In this document: piece after piece, positions 8,304 to 15,933 of the stretch
Numbering within the stretch: position 1 is the stretch's first letter
Layout of the letters: every line of letters begins with the position of its first letter
From: Thermoanaerobaculia bacterium
Lineage (GTDB): Bacteria; Acidobacteriota; Thermoanaerobaculia; Multivoradales; JAGPDF01
Length of the DNA stretch: 43,549 nucleotides
Reading direction: 5' to 3'
NCBI GenBank assembly: GCA_018057705.1
Contig: JAGPDF010000040.1
Span: 1 to 43,549 of the forward strand
The notes under the pieces: model-generated
Seen by the model: the letters and a program-made list of their open reading frames with translations, nothing else
Databases searched by the model: none
Told to the model about the DNA's origin: nothing
Translations under genes and position numbers: made by a program

Positions 8304-9266
8304 ATGAGCTACCCCTTCGCCTCCACCCCGACCCCGAGAATGCGAAGCCTGCCGAGGCCTGCGATCGCCTGCCTGCTCGGAGCCCTCTCCGGGTGGCTAA
8401 CGCCTCCCGCAGTGGGACAGAACCTGCTCGTCAATCCCGAGTTCGACGGCTCGGTGGCGAGCTGGTCCGGTCTGTCGAAGGCAGAGTGGATCGCGGACGA
8501 CGATGTCGACGGATGCGGCGCCGCCGCGCCCTTCTCGGGAAGCGCCGAGACGGGCTCGGTTGTGCCCGACGTCGCGTCGTACTCCGGCTTGCAGCCGGAC
8601 CTCTGTCTGAATGTCTCGCCGGGCGAGACCGTCTGGACGGAGATGGCTGCGATCTCGCCTCACCCGTGGGCGCCCTTCCCCGCCTACTACGAAGGAGACG
8701 ACTGCGCGGGCACCCCTTCCCCACTCCAGAGCGAAGTCGTCTTTCCGGCCAGCGCCGCCTGGGCACGCCGCTCCGCCTCGCTCACGGTGCCCAGCGGAGC
8801 CCACTCGATGAGAGTTCTCTGGGCGGCGGTCGACGAGGCCGGGAGTGCCTTCCTCACCCGCTGGGATCGGGCCTATCTCGGCGCGGCGGAGCGCATCTTC
8901 ACCGACGGCTTCGAAGTGGGAAGGGTGTGCCGCTGGTCTGCGAGCCTCGGAGCGGACATCTCGCCGCCGACGACACCCGGACCGATCTCTTCGCCCTCAC
9001 ACGACGGCGGTCCGGCAGCCTCGCCGCTCCACGTCTCCTGGGTCGGCTCGGTGGACACCGGCGGCTCCGGCCTGGCGGGATATCGCCACCGCTTCAGCAC
9101 TTCTGCGGATCCCGGCAGCTGCAACGACACGATCCCTGTCGTTTACGGTGGGGCAGGGGCCATCTCGGCCGTCTTTGCCGGAACATGGTACGTCTTCGTC
9201 TGCGCCCAGGACCACGCCGGCAATCAGAGTGAGATCGCGGTCGGCGGGCCATGGGTCGTGCAGTAG
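8304..9266 (+). CDS. Secreted protein: beta-sandwich-like N-domain, internal DGFE motif, FN3-like C-domain
   Basis: 320 residues; an in-frame ATG at 8340 gives a tidier signal peptide (MRSLPRPAIACLLGALSGWL). After cleavage the mature part begins QNLLVNPEFDGSVASWSG, the typical opening of a jelly-roll carbohydrate-binding-like domain. A WDRAYLGAAERIFTDGFE stretch then carries the motif shared with the propeller proteins. Here the motif is internal: about 110 residues follow, including a proline/serine linker and a fibronectin-III-like module (AGYRHRFSTS, GTWYVFVCAQDHAGNQS). It is paralogous to the next gene, which stops right after the motif. Binding function is inferred from the fold, and the ligand is unknown. 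Confidence 0.7.
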   Translation: MSYPFASTPTPRMRSLPRPAIACLLGALSGWLTPPAVGQNLLVNPEFDGSVASWSGLSKAEWIADDDVDGCGAAAPFSGSAETGSVVPDVASYSGLQPDLCLNVSPGETVWTEMAAISPHPWAPFPAYYEGDDCAGTPSPLQSEVVFPASAAWARRSASLTVPSGAHSMRVLWAAVDEAGSAFLTRWDRAYLGAAERIFTDGFEVGRVCRWSASLGADISPPTTPGPISSPSHDGGPAASPLHVSWVGSVDTGGSGLAGYRHRFSTSADPGSCNDTIPVVYGGAGAISAVFAGTWYVFVCAQDHAGNQSEIAVGGPWVVQ

Positions 9267-9375
9267 GTCGGAGAGAAAGCGGCCGTCGCAAGAGCGTGGT
9301 GGCGGGGTGGGTTCAGGATCGCGAATACCGTGGTGGCGCGTGATCCGGGTCGAGCGCCCGTCACGCGTAGTGGTC

Positions 9376-10044
9376 ATGGACACGATTTCTCCTGCAGGTG
9401 TCTCGCGTGGCGCCGCGGCAATAGCTCTCTGGACCATCCTGGCGCTCGCACCCTCGGCCGGGGTCCGCGCAGAGAGCGCCGTCCCGAACCCCGAGCTCGA
9501 CGACGACGCCTCGGGCTGGGCGCTTCCGATCGGGGTACTGGGCGAGTGGAGCGTCGAAGATCTGGACGGGTGCGCGGTCGACAATGCGCCGACATCCGGC
9601 AGCTATCGATCGGTGTCGGCATTCATCGCGATGCTTCAGTTCAGTCTCTCGGGAGCGGGAAGTTCCGGTTGCATGCCCGTGGAGCCGGGAGCGACGGTCT
9701 TCTTCGAGATCTCCTATCGCTCGACGCTCGCGGCGGTCACCGCAGCTCCGTTCGTCTACGAGACGGTGGACTGCAGCGGCGAGGGCGCATCCGTGACGAC
9801 GGGCTCGCCCTCGCCGCCTTCGGACTCCTGGGCGCTCGCGCGTCACAGTCTCGTGATCCCGGTGGGCGCGCAGTCGATTCGCGCCGAGTGGCTAGCGATG
9901 TCGACAGGTCCCACCACGCACGTGGTGCACTGGGACCGGGCCTTCATGGGTGGGGTCGAACGCGTCTTCGCCGACGATTTCGAGGCACGATCCACCTGTC
10001 GCTGGCAGACCGCGGACCTGCCTCTTCAAGACAGCTCGAGGTAG
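9376..10044 (+). CDS. Secreted beta-sandwich-like protein ending in a DDFE motif
   Basis: 222 residues, signal peptide (ALWTILALAPSAGVRAES), then NPELDDDASGWALP, EDLDGCAVDN, a Cys-containing sandwich-like region, HWDRAFMGGVERVFADDFEARSTCRW and a short tail. It aligns along its length with the N-terminal two thirds of the preceding gene (NPEFDGSVASW, DDVDGCG, RWDRAYLGAAERIFTDGFE), so the two are tandem duplicates. The second copy either lost the FN3-like domain or never had it. The start is the only good ATG before the signal peptide; the Shine-Dalgarno is weak. The gene converges on an FG-GAP gene. Confidence 0.7.
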   Translation: MDTISPAGVSRGAAAIALWTILALAPSAGVRAESAVPNPELDDDASGWALPIGVLGEWSVEDLDGCAVDNAPTSGSYRSVSAFIAMLQFSLSGAGSSGCMPVEPGATVFFEISYRSTLAAVTAAPFVYETVDCSGEGASVTTGSPSPPSDSWALARHSLVIPVGAQSIRAEWLAMSTGPTTHVVHWDRAFMGGVERVFADDFEARSTCRWQTADLPLQDSSR

Positions 10045-10065
10045 GTCGGCCCGGGCGGAGCCCTG

Positions 10066-10095
10066 CCTCCTTGCTCTCGCCGGAGTGCGAGGAGG
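10066..10095. terminator. Hairpin between convergent genes
   Basis: CCTCCTTGC (10066-10074) pairs with GCGAGGAGG (10087-10095) across a 12-base loop, with one G-U pair in nine. It lies 22 bases after the stop of the gene at 9376 and before the stop of the opposing FG-GAP gene. Confidence 0.45.
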
Positions 10096-10163
10096 TCTGG
10101 TCGCACAAGGCGCGCCTCGCGCGATGGCGCGACGGCGCGCGGCGGGAAACACGAGAACCGACC

Positions 10164-11828
10164 TCAGGGTAGGTGACTGCTCCAGGCGTCGAGGTTCTGG
10201 GTCCCGAAGCCGTCGGAAAAGAGCGAGCCGTAGAGGATCGTCTGGGCGCCTGCATCGCCGAGGCCGTCCGCGGTCTCGAACGGCGCGCCGATCGCGAGGT
10301 CGTCGTGGCCGTCGCCGTCGAAGTCGCCGGCGGCGACCGTCCAGCCAAAGTTCTTGTGGTGCTCGTTGACGTTGCCGGGGAAGCCCTGCGAGCCGGCGAT
10401 GATCCCGCGAGCCGTCCCTGACGCGAAACCGCCGGTACAGTTCGCCATCAGCAGCGTTACATGGCCGTCCTTCCCGTCGGCGGTGGCGATCCCCTCTTCC
10501 GGCGCGCCGATCGCGAGGTCGTCGCAACCGTCGCGGTTGAAGTCGCCGGCGGCGAGCGACGCGCCGAAATGGTCGCCTTCCTGCGAGGTCTCACCCGCCG
10601 AAGGGAGCGTGCTCTGCGTGAATCGCCGCGCACGGGCCAGATCGAAACCGCCGGCGGCGCCGAAGGCGACTTTCACCTCGCCGGAGTTGACGTCGTTGCC
10701 GGATGTGCCGGCCTCCTCCTTCGGGACGCCGATCGCGAGGTCGTCGTACCCGTCGCCGTCGAAGTCGCCGGCAACGAGCACCTCTCCGAAGTCGTCGTAG
10801 GTTTCCCTCGTCCCACCGAGGTCATCGTCGTAAAAGAACAGATCGCGCGCGCCGTTCAGGCCGGTGGCGCTGCCGAAGAGGATCTGCACCGCGCCGACCT
10901 CGTCCTCCCCGACCACACCGATCGCGATGTCGGCATAGGCGTCGCCGTCGAAGTTCCCCACCGCGAGGCTGTAGCCGAACTGGTCTTGGTCTTCGCTCCC
11001 GCCGTCGACTCCGGAGGTGTCCTGGTCGATCGAGTACGCGAAATCCGAGGCGAGCCCGCCAGACCAGCCGGGCAGGATCTCGATCATGCCGGCATTGTGA
11101 CTGAAGCTGCCAAAGTCTTCGAATGCAACGCCAATGACGAGGTCGTCGAAGCCGTCGCCGTCGAAGTCGCCGCACGCGAGTGCTTCGCCGAAGCTGTCGG
11201 ATGCCTCGACATCTCCTGGAATTCCCGAAGTGTTCTGGGTGAAGAACTCGGAGCCGAATCCCGGAAAACTGCCGGCGCGGCCGTAGTGGACCTGGACCGC
11301 GCCGGCCGAACCTGTGGCGCCAAAGTCCTCTTCGGGGATCCCCACCGCGAGATCCTCGAAGCCGTCACTGTTGAAATCGCACGAGGCGAGCTGCTTGGCG
11401 CGGGGGTAGACTTCGTTGAAGTCCCCCCCACCAAACCTGTCTCCCGCCTCCGGCGCGTCGAGCCCGGCCGACTGGCGCACCAGCTTCACCGGGTCGAGGC
11501 CGATGGTTGAAAAGTACTGGCTGACGATAAACGCGCCGCCATCGGTCACGGGAGCCGTCGTCGGGCCGTCGTCGTCCGGAACTCCAGTCGCGAGATCGTC
11601 GCGGCCGTCGCCGTTGAAGTCGCCCACGGCGAAGGTCGCCCCGAAGTGATCGTTCTCCTGCACCGGGAAGGCGCCGATCGTCTGATTGCCAATCTTCTGC
11701 GCGCGGACCGGCGACAGGGATCCGGAGACCTGCGCTCCTGCCCCGGTGGCGAGCATCGCAGTCATCACCACCGAAGCGACCATGACAGACAACCCCTCGG
11801 ATCGGACATTCTGATGGTTCGTTCGCAT
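10164..11828 (-). CDS. Secreted seven-bladed FG-GAP propeller protein 2
   Basis: 554 residues; the start at 11828 has GGGAGG just upstream. The N-terminus carries a signal peptide (VMVASVVMTAMLATGAGAQ), then the paralogue-typical LSPVRAQKIGNQTIG. Seven FG-GAP repeats follow ([48 protein letters not shown] and so on), each with a Ca2+-binding DxDxDG-type loop, consistent with one propeller. The tail is LFSDGFGTQNLDAWSSHLP. It is divergent from kinase A with 170 bases between the starts, so this is the first candidate output gene of the kinase-sigma cassette. Function beyond an extracellular propeller is unknown. Confidence 0.85.
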   Translation of the reverse strand: MRTNHQNVRSEGLSVMVASVVMTAMLATGAGAQVSGSLSPVRAQKIGNQTIGAFPVQENDHFGATFAVGDFNGDGRDDLATGVPDDDGPTTAPVTDGGAFIVSQYFSTIGLDPVKLVRQSAGLDAPEAGDRFGGGDFNEVYPRAKQLASCDFNSDGFEDLAVGIPEEDFGATGSAGAVQVHYGRAGSFPGFGSEFFTQNTSGIPGDVEASDSFGEALACGDFDGDGFDDLVIGVAFEDFGSFSHNAGMIEILPGWSGGLASDFAYSIDQDTSGVDGGSEDQDQFGYSLAVGNFDGDAYADIAIGVVGEDEVGAVQILFGSATGLNGARDLFFYDDDLGGTRETYDDFGEVLVAGDFDGDGYDDLAIGVPKEEAGTSGNDVNSGEVKVAFGAAGGFDLARARRFTQSTLPSAGETSQEGDHFGASLAAGDFNRDGCDDLAIGAPEEGIATADGKDGHVTLLMANCTGGFASGTARGIIAGSQGFPGNVNEHHKNFGWTVAAGDFDGDGHDDLAIGAPFETADGLGDAGAQTILYGSLFSDGFGTQNLDAWSSHLP

Positions 11829-11983
11829 CGATCCTCCCTCGCTGGCACCGAGCCCGGTACGCCGATTCCGCCGGCCTGGAAAAGGTGCGGCTTCTGCATG
11901 GATCGAGAACGAGAGGGAGAAGGCGACAGGAGGGAGCGAAATGCCTCGGAGCTAGGTCACCGCGTCGGGATCCGCGCTTCGAC

Positions 11984-11989
11984 TACGAT
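11984..11989 (+). promoter_or_regulatory. Putative -10 box for a leaderless kinase A transcript
   Basis: TACGAT lies 9 bases before the GTG start at 11999. The same TACGAT within GAtTACGATcc occurs before the paralogous kinase at 22890. No Shine-Dalgarno is present. No convincing -35 element was seen. Confidence 0.4.
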
Positions 11990-11998
11990 TCCCAGACC

Positions 11999-14779
11999 GT
12001 GGCCTTCGTCGACGAGTCGTTTTGGAGTCGGCTGTCGCCCCTTCTCGATCAGGCGCTCGAGCTCGAGGGGGAGCCGCGCGACCAGTTCGTAGGGTCGCTG
12101 CGAGAGCGCGACCCCGCGCTCGCCGAGGCGCTCGAACGGCAGCTCGCGGAGCACGATCACGCCCTGCGCACGGGGTTCCTGGATCTGCCGGCGGGGGCGA
12201 CGCCGGTTTCGCTCGAGGGCCGGACCTTCGGCGCCTACGAGCTCGTCGAGCGCATCGGCGCCGGCGGCATGGGCACGGTCTGGCGGGCGCGACGCAACGA
12301 CGGCCGTTTCGAAGGCGACGTCGCGGTGAAGCTCCTCCACCCGTCGCTCGTCGAGGAGCGCGGATCCGAACGCTTCCGCAGCGAGGGTTCGATCCTGTCG
12401 CGACTCTCCCACGCCGGCATCGCGCGTCTCTACGACGCCGGCCTGTCGGCGGCCGGACAGCCGTTCCTCGTCCTCGAGCTCGTCGAAGGCCTCCGGATCG
12501 ACCGCTTCGCCGACGCGCATCGGCTGCCGGTGCGCGCCCGGCTGGAGCTGTTTCTCCAGATCGCCGACGCGGTCGCCTACGCCCACTCGAACCTCGTCGT
12601 GCACCGCGATCTCAAGCCCTCGAACATCCTCGTCGATCGGGCCGGACAGGCCAAACTGCTCGACTTCGGAATCGCGACTCTCGTCGATCAGGTTTCCGGC
12701 CTGGCGGTCGGCCGCACCGTCACGACCGGGCGTGCGCTCACCCCGGAGTACGCCGCGCCGGAACAGCTCGAAGGTGGCGCGATCACCACCGCCACCGATG
12801 TCTACGCGCTCGGCGTGCTGCTCTATGAGCTCCTGACTGGCGAACATCCGGTGGCTCGCGCCGACACTTCGCCAGCCGACCTCGTGCGCGCCATCACCAC
12901 CGGCGCGACGATACGGATGAGCGAGCGTGTGCGACGGAGCCCCACGGAGCCCCGCGCCGCAAACGCCCACGCTGAAGACGAGGGCGATGCCGAGCCTTCG
13001 CGTTTCGAGGCACGATCGACGACGCCGGATCGGCTCGCGCGCGCGCTCGCGGGCGACCTCGACACGATCGTCGCCAAGGCGCTCAAGCGAGCGGTCGCCG
13101 AGCGCTACCCCACCGTCACGGAGCTCGCCGACGACCTGCGGCGTCATCTGCGCAATCTTCCGGTGCGGGCGCGACCCGACAGCCTCGGCTACCGCGTGCG
13201 CAAGCTCGTCGCGCGCCACCGCGTCGAGGTCGGCGCGGCGGGCCTGGTCGTCGTCGCCCTCCTCGCAGCCACGGGGATCAGCTGGCGGCAGGCGCGGGCC
13301 TCGGCCGCCGAGCGCGACCGCGCGCTCGAGGAGCTGCGCCGGGCTGAAATCACCAACGATCTTTCCGGCTTCCTGATCTCCGAGGCCAACCCCGAAGGAC
13401 TCCCCATTTCGAAGACGGATCTCCTGGCGCGGGCCGAGGCGATGATCGAGGGGCGCTTCGCCGACAATCCAGCGCTTCAGGCCCACATGCTCGTTCTGCT
13501 CTCGAGCCGGTACTACGAGATCTCCGACTACCCGCCCTGGCGGAAGGTGCTGACACGCGCCTACGAGCTTGCCAGCCGGACTTCCGACCCGCGGTTGCGC
13601 GCCGTGGCGGCTTGCGAGCTCGCGATGGCGGTAACCGACGAGGAGCCCGAGCGGGCGCAGGCACTTCTCGCCCAGGCCAACGTCGCGCTCGCCGCCCAGG
13701 ACCCTGCCGCCGCCGCCGCCGAGCTCGCCCGTTGCCGGCTCGACGAGGCGATCGTCGCCAGCTGGGGCGGCCAGTTCGAGCGCGCGGTCGCCGCCGCCGA
13801 GGAGTCGCTGCGCTACGAGGCCTCGCGTCCGGGCCCTTCCGGCCGCGGCGCCGAAGCGCTCAACACCCTCGGGCTCGCCCAGGGACAGCTGGGCCGATTC
13901 GAGGCGGCCAACGCGACGTTCGAGAGACTGCTTTCCGTCCTCGCCGCGGAGCGGCGAACCCGCACGCGGTTCGCCGCGACCGCCCGTCACAACTGGACGC
14001 TCGCCCTCGTCAATGCCGGCCAGGTAAAGCGCGCGCTCGCCGAGTCCGACACGCTTGTCGCCATCACCCGGGAGCTCGGCGGCGGGCCGGTCTCGCCGTA
14101 CAAGCTCTCGTCCCGCGCGAGCCTGCTGTCGTACGCCGGGCGACACGAAGAGGCGATCGCCGCCGCCACCGAGGCGATCCGCAACCTCTCCCGAACGACG
14201 GGATCGCAGGTCCCGTTCTGGATCCACTGCATCGCCGCTCGCGTCCAGGCCCAGGCGGGACGGTTCGACGACGCCGACCTCGCGCTCGCCGAGATGGACC
14301 GCGCTTTCGCGGCGATCCCTTCCCCGCCCGCCGGGCTCGCCGGCATGCGCGAGCTCTACCGCGCCCGGGCGATGGTGGACCGCGACGCCGGCGCCGCACT
14401 CGCCCTCGCCCGGCGCGCGTTCGAGCTCCTCGAGCGCGAGAAGCAGCCGGCTCGCGATCTGCTGCAGGCGCTGCTGATCGCGGCGCGCGCCGAGAACGAC
14501 CTCGGGAATGGAGCCGCGGCCCGAGCCGACGCCGCGCGCGCCCTCGAGATGGCACGGGCTGGCCTCGGCGGCTTCGCCCATTCGCGCGAGCTCGGCCTCG
14601 CCGAGCTCGAAGCCGCGCGGGCCGCCGCTCTCGCCGGAGACCTCACCGCCGCGCGGGCCGGATTCGAGCGCGCCGTCGACAACCTGCGGGATGCCGTCGG
14701 CACCGACGCGCCCGAGACGCTCCGCGCCGAGCGCCAGGCAGCGGCGTTCGCAGGCGGATCCCCTTCGCCCGCGGGCTAG
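11999..14779 (+). CDS. Transmembrane Ser/Thr protein kinase (PknB type) with TPR C-terminal region (kinase A)
   Basis: 926 residues from the GTG at 11999, chosen because it makes the first 230 residues align without gaps to kinase B. Residues 1-75 are a helical N-domain common in such kinases. The kinase domain (about 80-350) shows GAGGMGTV (87-94), VAVK (Lys111), HRDLKPSN (Asp204), DFG (222-224) and APEQ. A single transmembrane helix (VGAAGLVVVALLAATGI) sits near 409-428, and the rest is a long alanine-rich helical region with TPR-like pairs. The kinase is therefore cytoplasmic and N-terminal. The TPR half follows the only membrane span, so it would be outside unless the helix is only membrane-associated. 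The gene converges on the ECF sigma gene, sharing CTAG. Confidence 0.9.
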   Translation: MAFVDESFWSRLSPLLDQALELEGEPRDQFVGSLRERDPALAEALERQLAEHDHALRTGFLDLPAGATPVSLEGRTFGAYELVERIGAGGMGTVWRARRNDGRFEGDVAVKLLHPSLVEERGSERFRSEGSILSRLSHAGIARLYDAGLSAAGQPFLVLELVEGLRIDRFADAHRLPVRARLELFLQIADAVAYAHSNLVVHRDLKPSNILVDRAGQAKLLDFGIATLVDQVSGLAVGRTVTTGRALTPEYAAPEQLEGGAITTATDVYALGVLLYELLTGEHPVARADTSPADLVRAITTGATIRMSERVRRSPTEPRAANAHAEDEGDAEPSRFEARSTTPDRLARALAGDLDTIVAKALKRAVAERYPTVTELADDLRRHLRNLPVRARPDSLGYRVRKLVARHRVEVGAAGLVVVALLAATGISWRQARASAAERDRALEELRRAEITNDLSGFLISEANPEGLPISKTDLLARAEAMIEGRFADNPALQAHMLVLLSSRYYEISDYPPWRKVLTRAYELASRTSDPRLRAVAACELAMAVTDEEPERAQALLAQANVALAAQDPAAAAAELARCRLDEAIVASWGGQFERAVAAAEESLRYEASRPGPSGRGAEALNTLGLAQGQLGRFEAANATFERLLSVLAAERRTRTRFAATARHNWTLALVNAGQVKRALAESDTLVAITRELGGGPVSPYKLSSRASLLSYAGRHEEAIAAATEAIRNLSRTTGSQVPFWIHCIAARVQAQAGRFDDADLALAEMDRAFAAIPSPPAGLAGMRELYRARAMVDRDAGAALALARRAFELLEREKQPARDLLQALLIAARAENDLGNGAAARADAARALEMARAGLGGFAHSRELGLAELEAARAAALAGDLTAARAGFERAVDNLRDAVGTDAPETLRAERQAAAFAGGSPSPAG

Positions 14780-15345
14780 GTTCTGTCGAGGGCGCCGTGC
14801 AGGAGCAGGCGCGCCTTCGCCCAGTCGCGCTGCACGGTCCGCTCGGTGACGCCGCGCATTGCCGCCACTTCCGCGAAGGTGAAACCGCAGAAGAAGGCGA
14901 GGTCGACGAGCTCGGCGAGCGCCGGCTCGAGCCGCGCGAGATCCGCGAGGGCGTCGTTCAGCTGTTCGACCTCTTCGGGCGAGCCCACCGACGCCAGCAT
15001 CGCCTCCGCGACCGGAACGAACGTCTGGTCGATGCCGCGCTTCTCCGTGTACCGCGAGCGGATCGCATCGATGACGAGCCCGCGCATGGCGCGCGCAGCG
15101 TAGCCCAGGAATCGGCTCTCGTCCGGAAACTGCAGCCCCTCCCGGTGCGCGAAGCCGAGGTAGGCCTCGTGCAGGAGCGTCGTCGTGTTCCAGGTCATCG
15201 CGCCGCGGGCGCGCGCGACGTGAGTGTGAGCGAGACGGTGAAGCTCGTCATAGAGCAGCGCAAAGAGCTCCTCGCGCGCGGAGGCGTCGCCGCGCTCGGC
15301 GCGCTGGAAGACCACTTGCACCGAGGCGGACGATTCCTGGCCCAT
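14776..15345 (-). CDS. ECF RNA polymerase sigma factor, Sig-70_X6/TIGR02999 type, kinase-linked (sigma A)
   Basis: 189 residues with regions 2 and 4 of an ECF sigma factor. Region 2 includes LLYDELHRLAH and TWNTTTLLHEAYLG, and region 4 ends in GVTERTVQRDWAKARLLLH, the -35-recognition helix. The acidic DxED residues usual in region 2.2 are absent and the run Asn53-Thr54-Thr55-Thr56 stands there instead. In kinase-dependent ECF groups (for example EcfP with PknT in Vibrio) a threonine in this region is phosphorylated to allow core binding. Here the adjacent convergent gene encodes such a kinase. No anti-sigma factor is visible. The ATG has no Shine-Dalgarno, and TAGCAT lies 8 bases before it. 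Confidence 0.9.
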   Translation of the reverse strand: MGQESSASVQVVFQRAERGDASAREELFALLYDELHRLAHTHVARARGAMTWNTTTLLHEAYLGFAHREGLQFPDESRFLGYAARAMRGLVIDAIRSRYTEKRGIDQTFVPVAEAMLASVGSPEEVEQLNDALADLARLEPALAELVDLAFFCGFTFAEVAAMRGVTERTVQRDWAKARLLLHGALDRT

Positions 15346-15353
15346 GCGGCGGC

Positions 15354-15359
15354 ATGCTA
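15354..15359 (-). promoter_or_regulatory. Putative -10 box of sigma A
   Basis: On the minus strand GGCTAGCAT precedes the ATG by 8 bases. Sigma B has GGTTAGCAT at exactly the same distance, so the element is conserved between the paralogues although the surrounding bases differ. Confidence 0.45.
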
Positions 15360-15437
15360 GCCGAAACCGCGGCCCGTGAGGTCGCCCGCGACGGCCGCGT
15401 CGCGCCTGCGCCCCGATTCTGGGTTAGGGTGACTCGC

Positions 15438-15887
15438 GTGAAGATCCGAACCGTCGAACTGTCCGTTCCGGCCGCGGCGGCGGCGATCCTGGCGACGGCG
15501 GCGACGATGCTCGTCCTCGACCTGGCGTGGCTGGGGATCGTCGCCCGGGGTCTCTACGCGTCCGCGCTCGGCCATCTGATGCGGCCCGAGGCCTGGTGGC
15601 CTGCGGCCCTCCTCTTCTACCTCTTCTACGTTTCGGTGATCGCGGCCTGGGCGGTCTTCGGCACCGGGGCCCCTTCGGCCGCCGCCCGGCGCGGCGCCGG
15701 GCTCGGCTTCGTGGCCTACACGACCTACGAACTGACGAACTGGGCCGTCCTCAGGGACTGGCCGGCGTGGATCGTCCCGATCGACATCGCCTGGGGAATC
15801 GCCTTGACCGCCGTCTCCGCCCTGGCCGGAAAGCTGGCCGAGCGCGCCGTCGGAGGCCGGCCGGCCCGGAGGGAGGCCCCGCGGTGA
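15438..15887 (+). CDS. DUF2177-family integral membrane protein
   Basis: 149 residues from the GTG at 15438. Four hydrophobic segments are visible (AAAAILATAATMLVLDLAWL, WWPAALLFYLFYVSVIAAW, GAGLGFVAYTTYELTNWAVL, WIVPIDIAWGIALTAVSAL). The patterns LDLAWLGIVARGLYA, AYTTYELTNWAVLRDWP and IDIAWG match DUF2177, a small bacterial inner-membrane family of unknown function. TAGGGT at 15425-15430 lies 7 bases before the start, resembling the leaderless -10 boxes of neighbouring genes, and no Shine-Dalgarno is evident. It is divergent from sigma A, with 92 bases between the starts, so the two may share control. Confidence 0.8.
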   Translation: MKIRTVELSVPAAAAAILATAATMLVLDLAWLGIVARGLYASALGHLMRPEAWWPAALLFYLFYVSVIAAWAVFGTGAPSAAARRGAGLGFVAYTTYELTNWAVLRDWPAWIVPIDIAWGIALTAVSALAGKLAERAVGGRPARREAPR

Positions 15888-15933
15888 GGAGCCCGCCGCT
15901 GCGCCACGGACCGGCCCGGTCTCGGGGCTCGGC

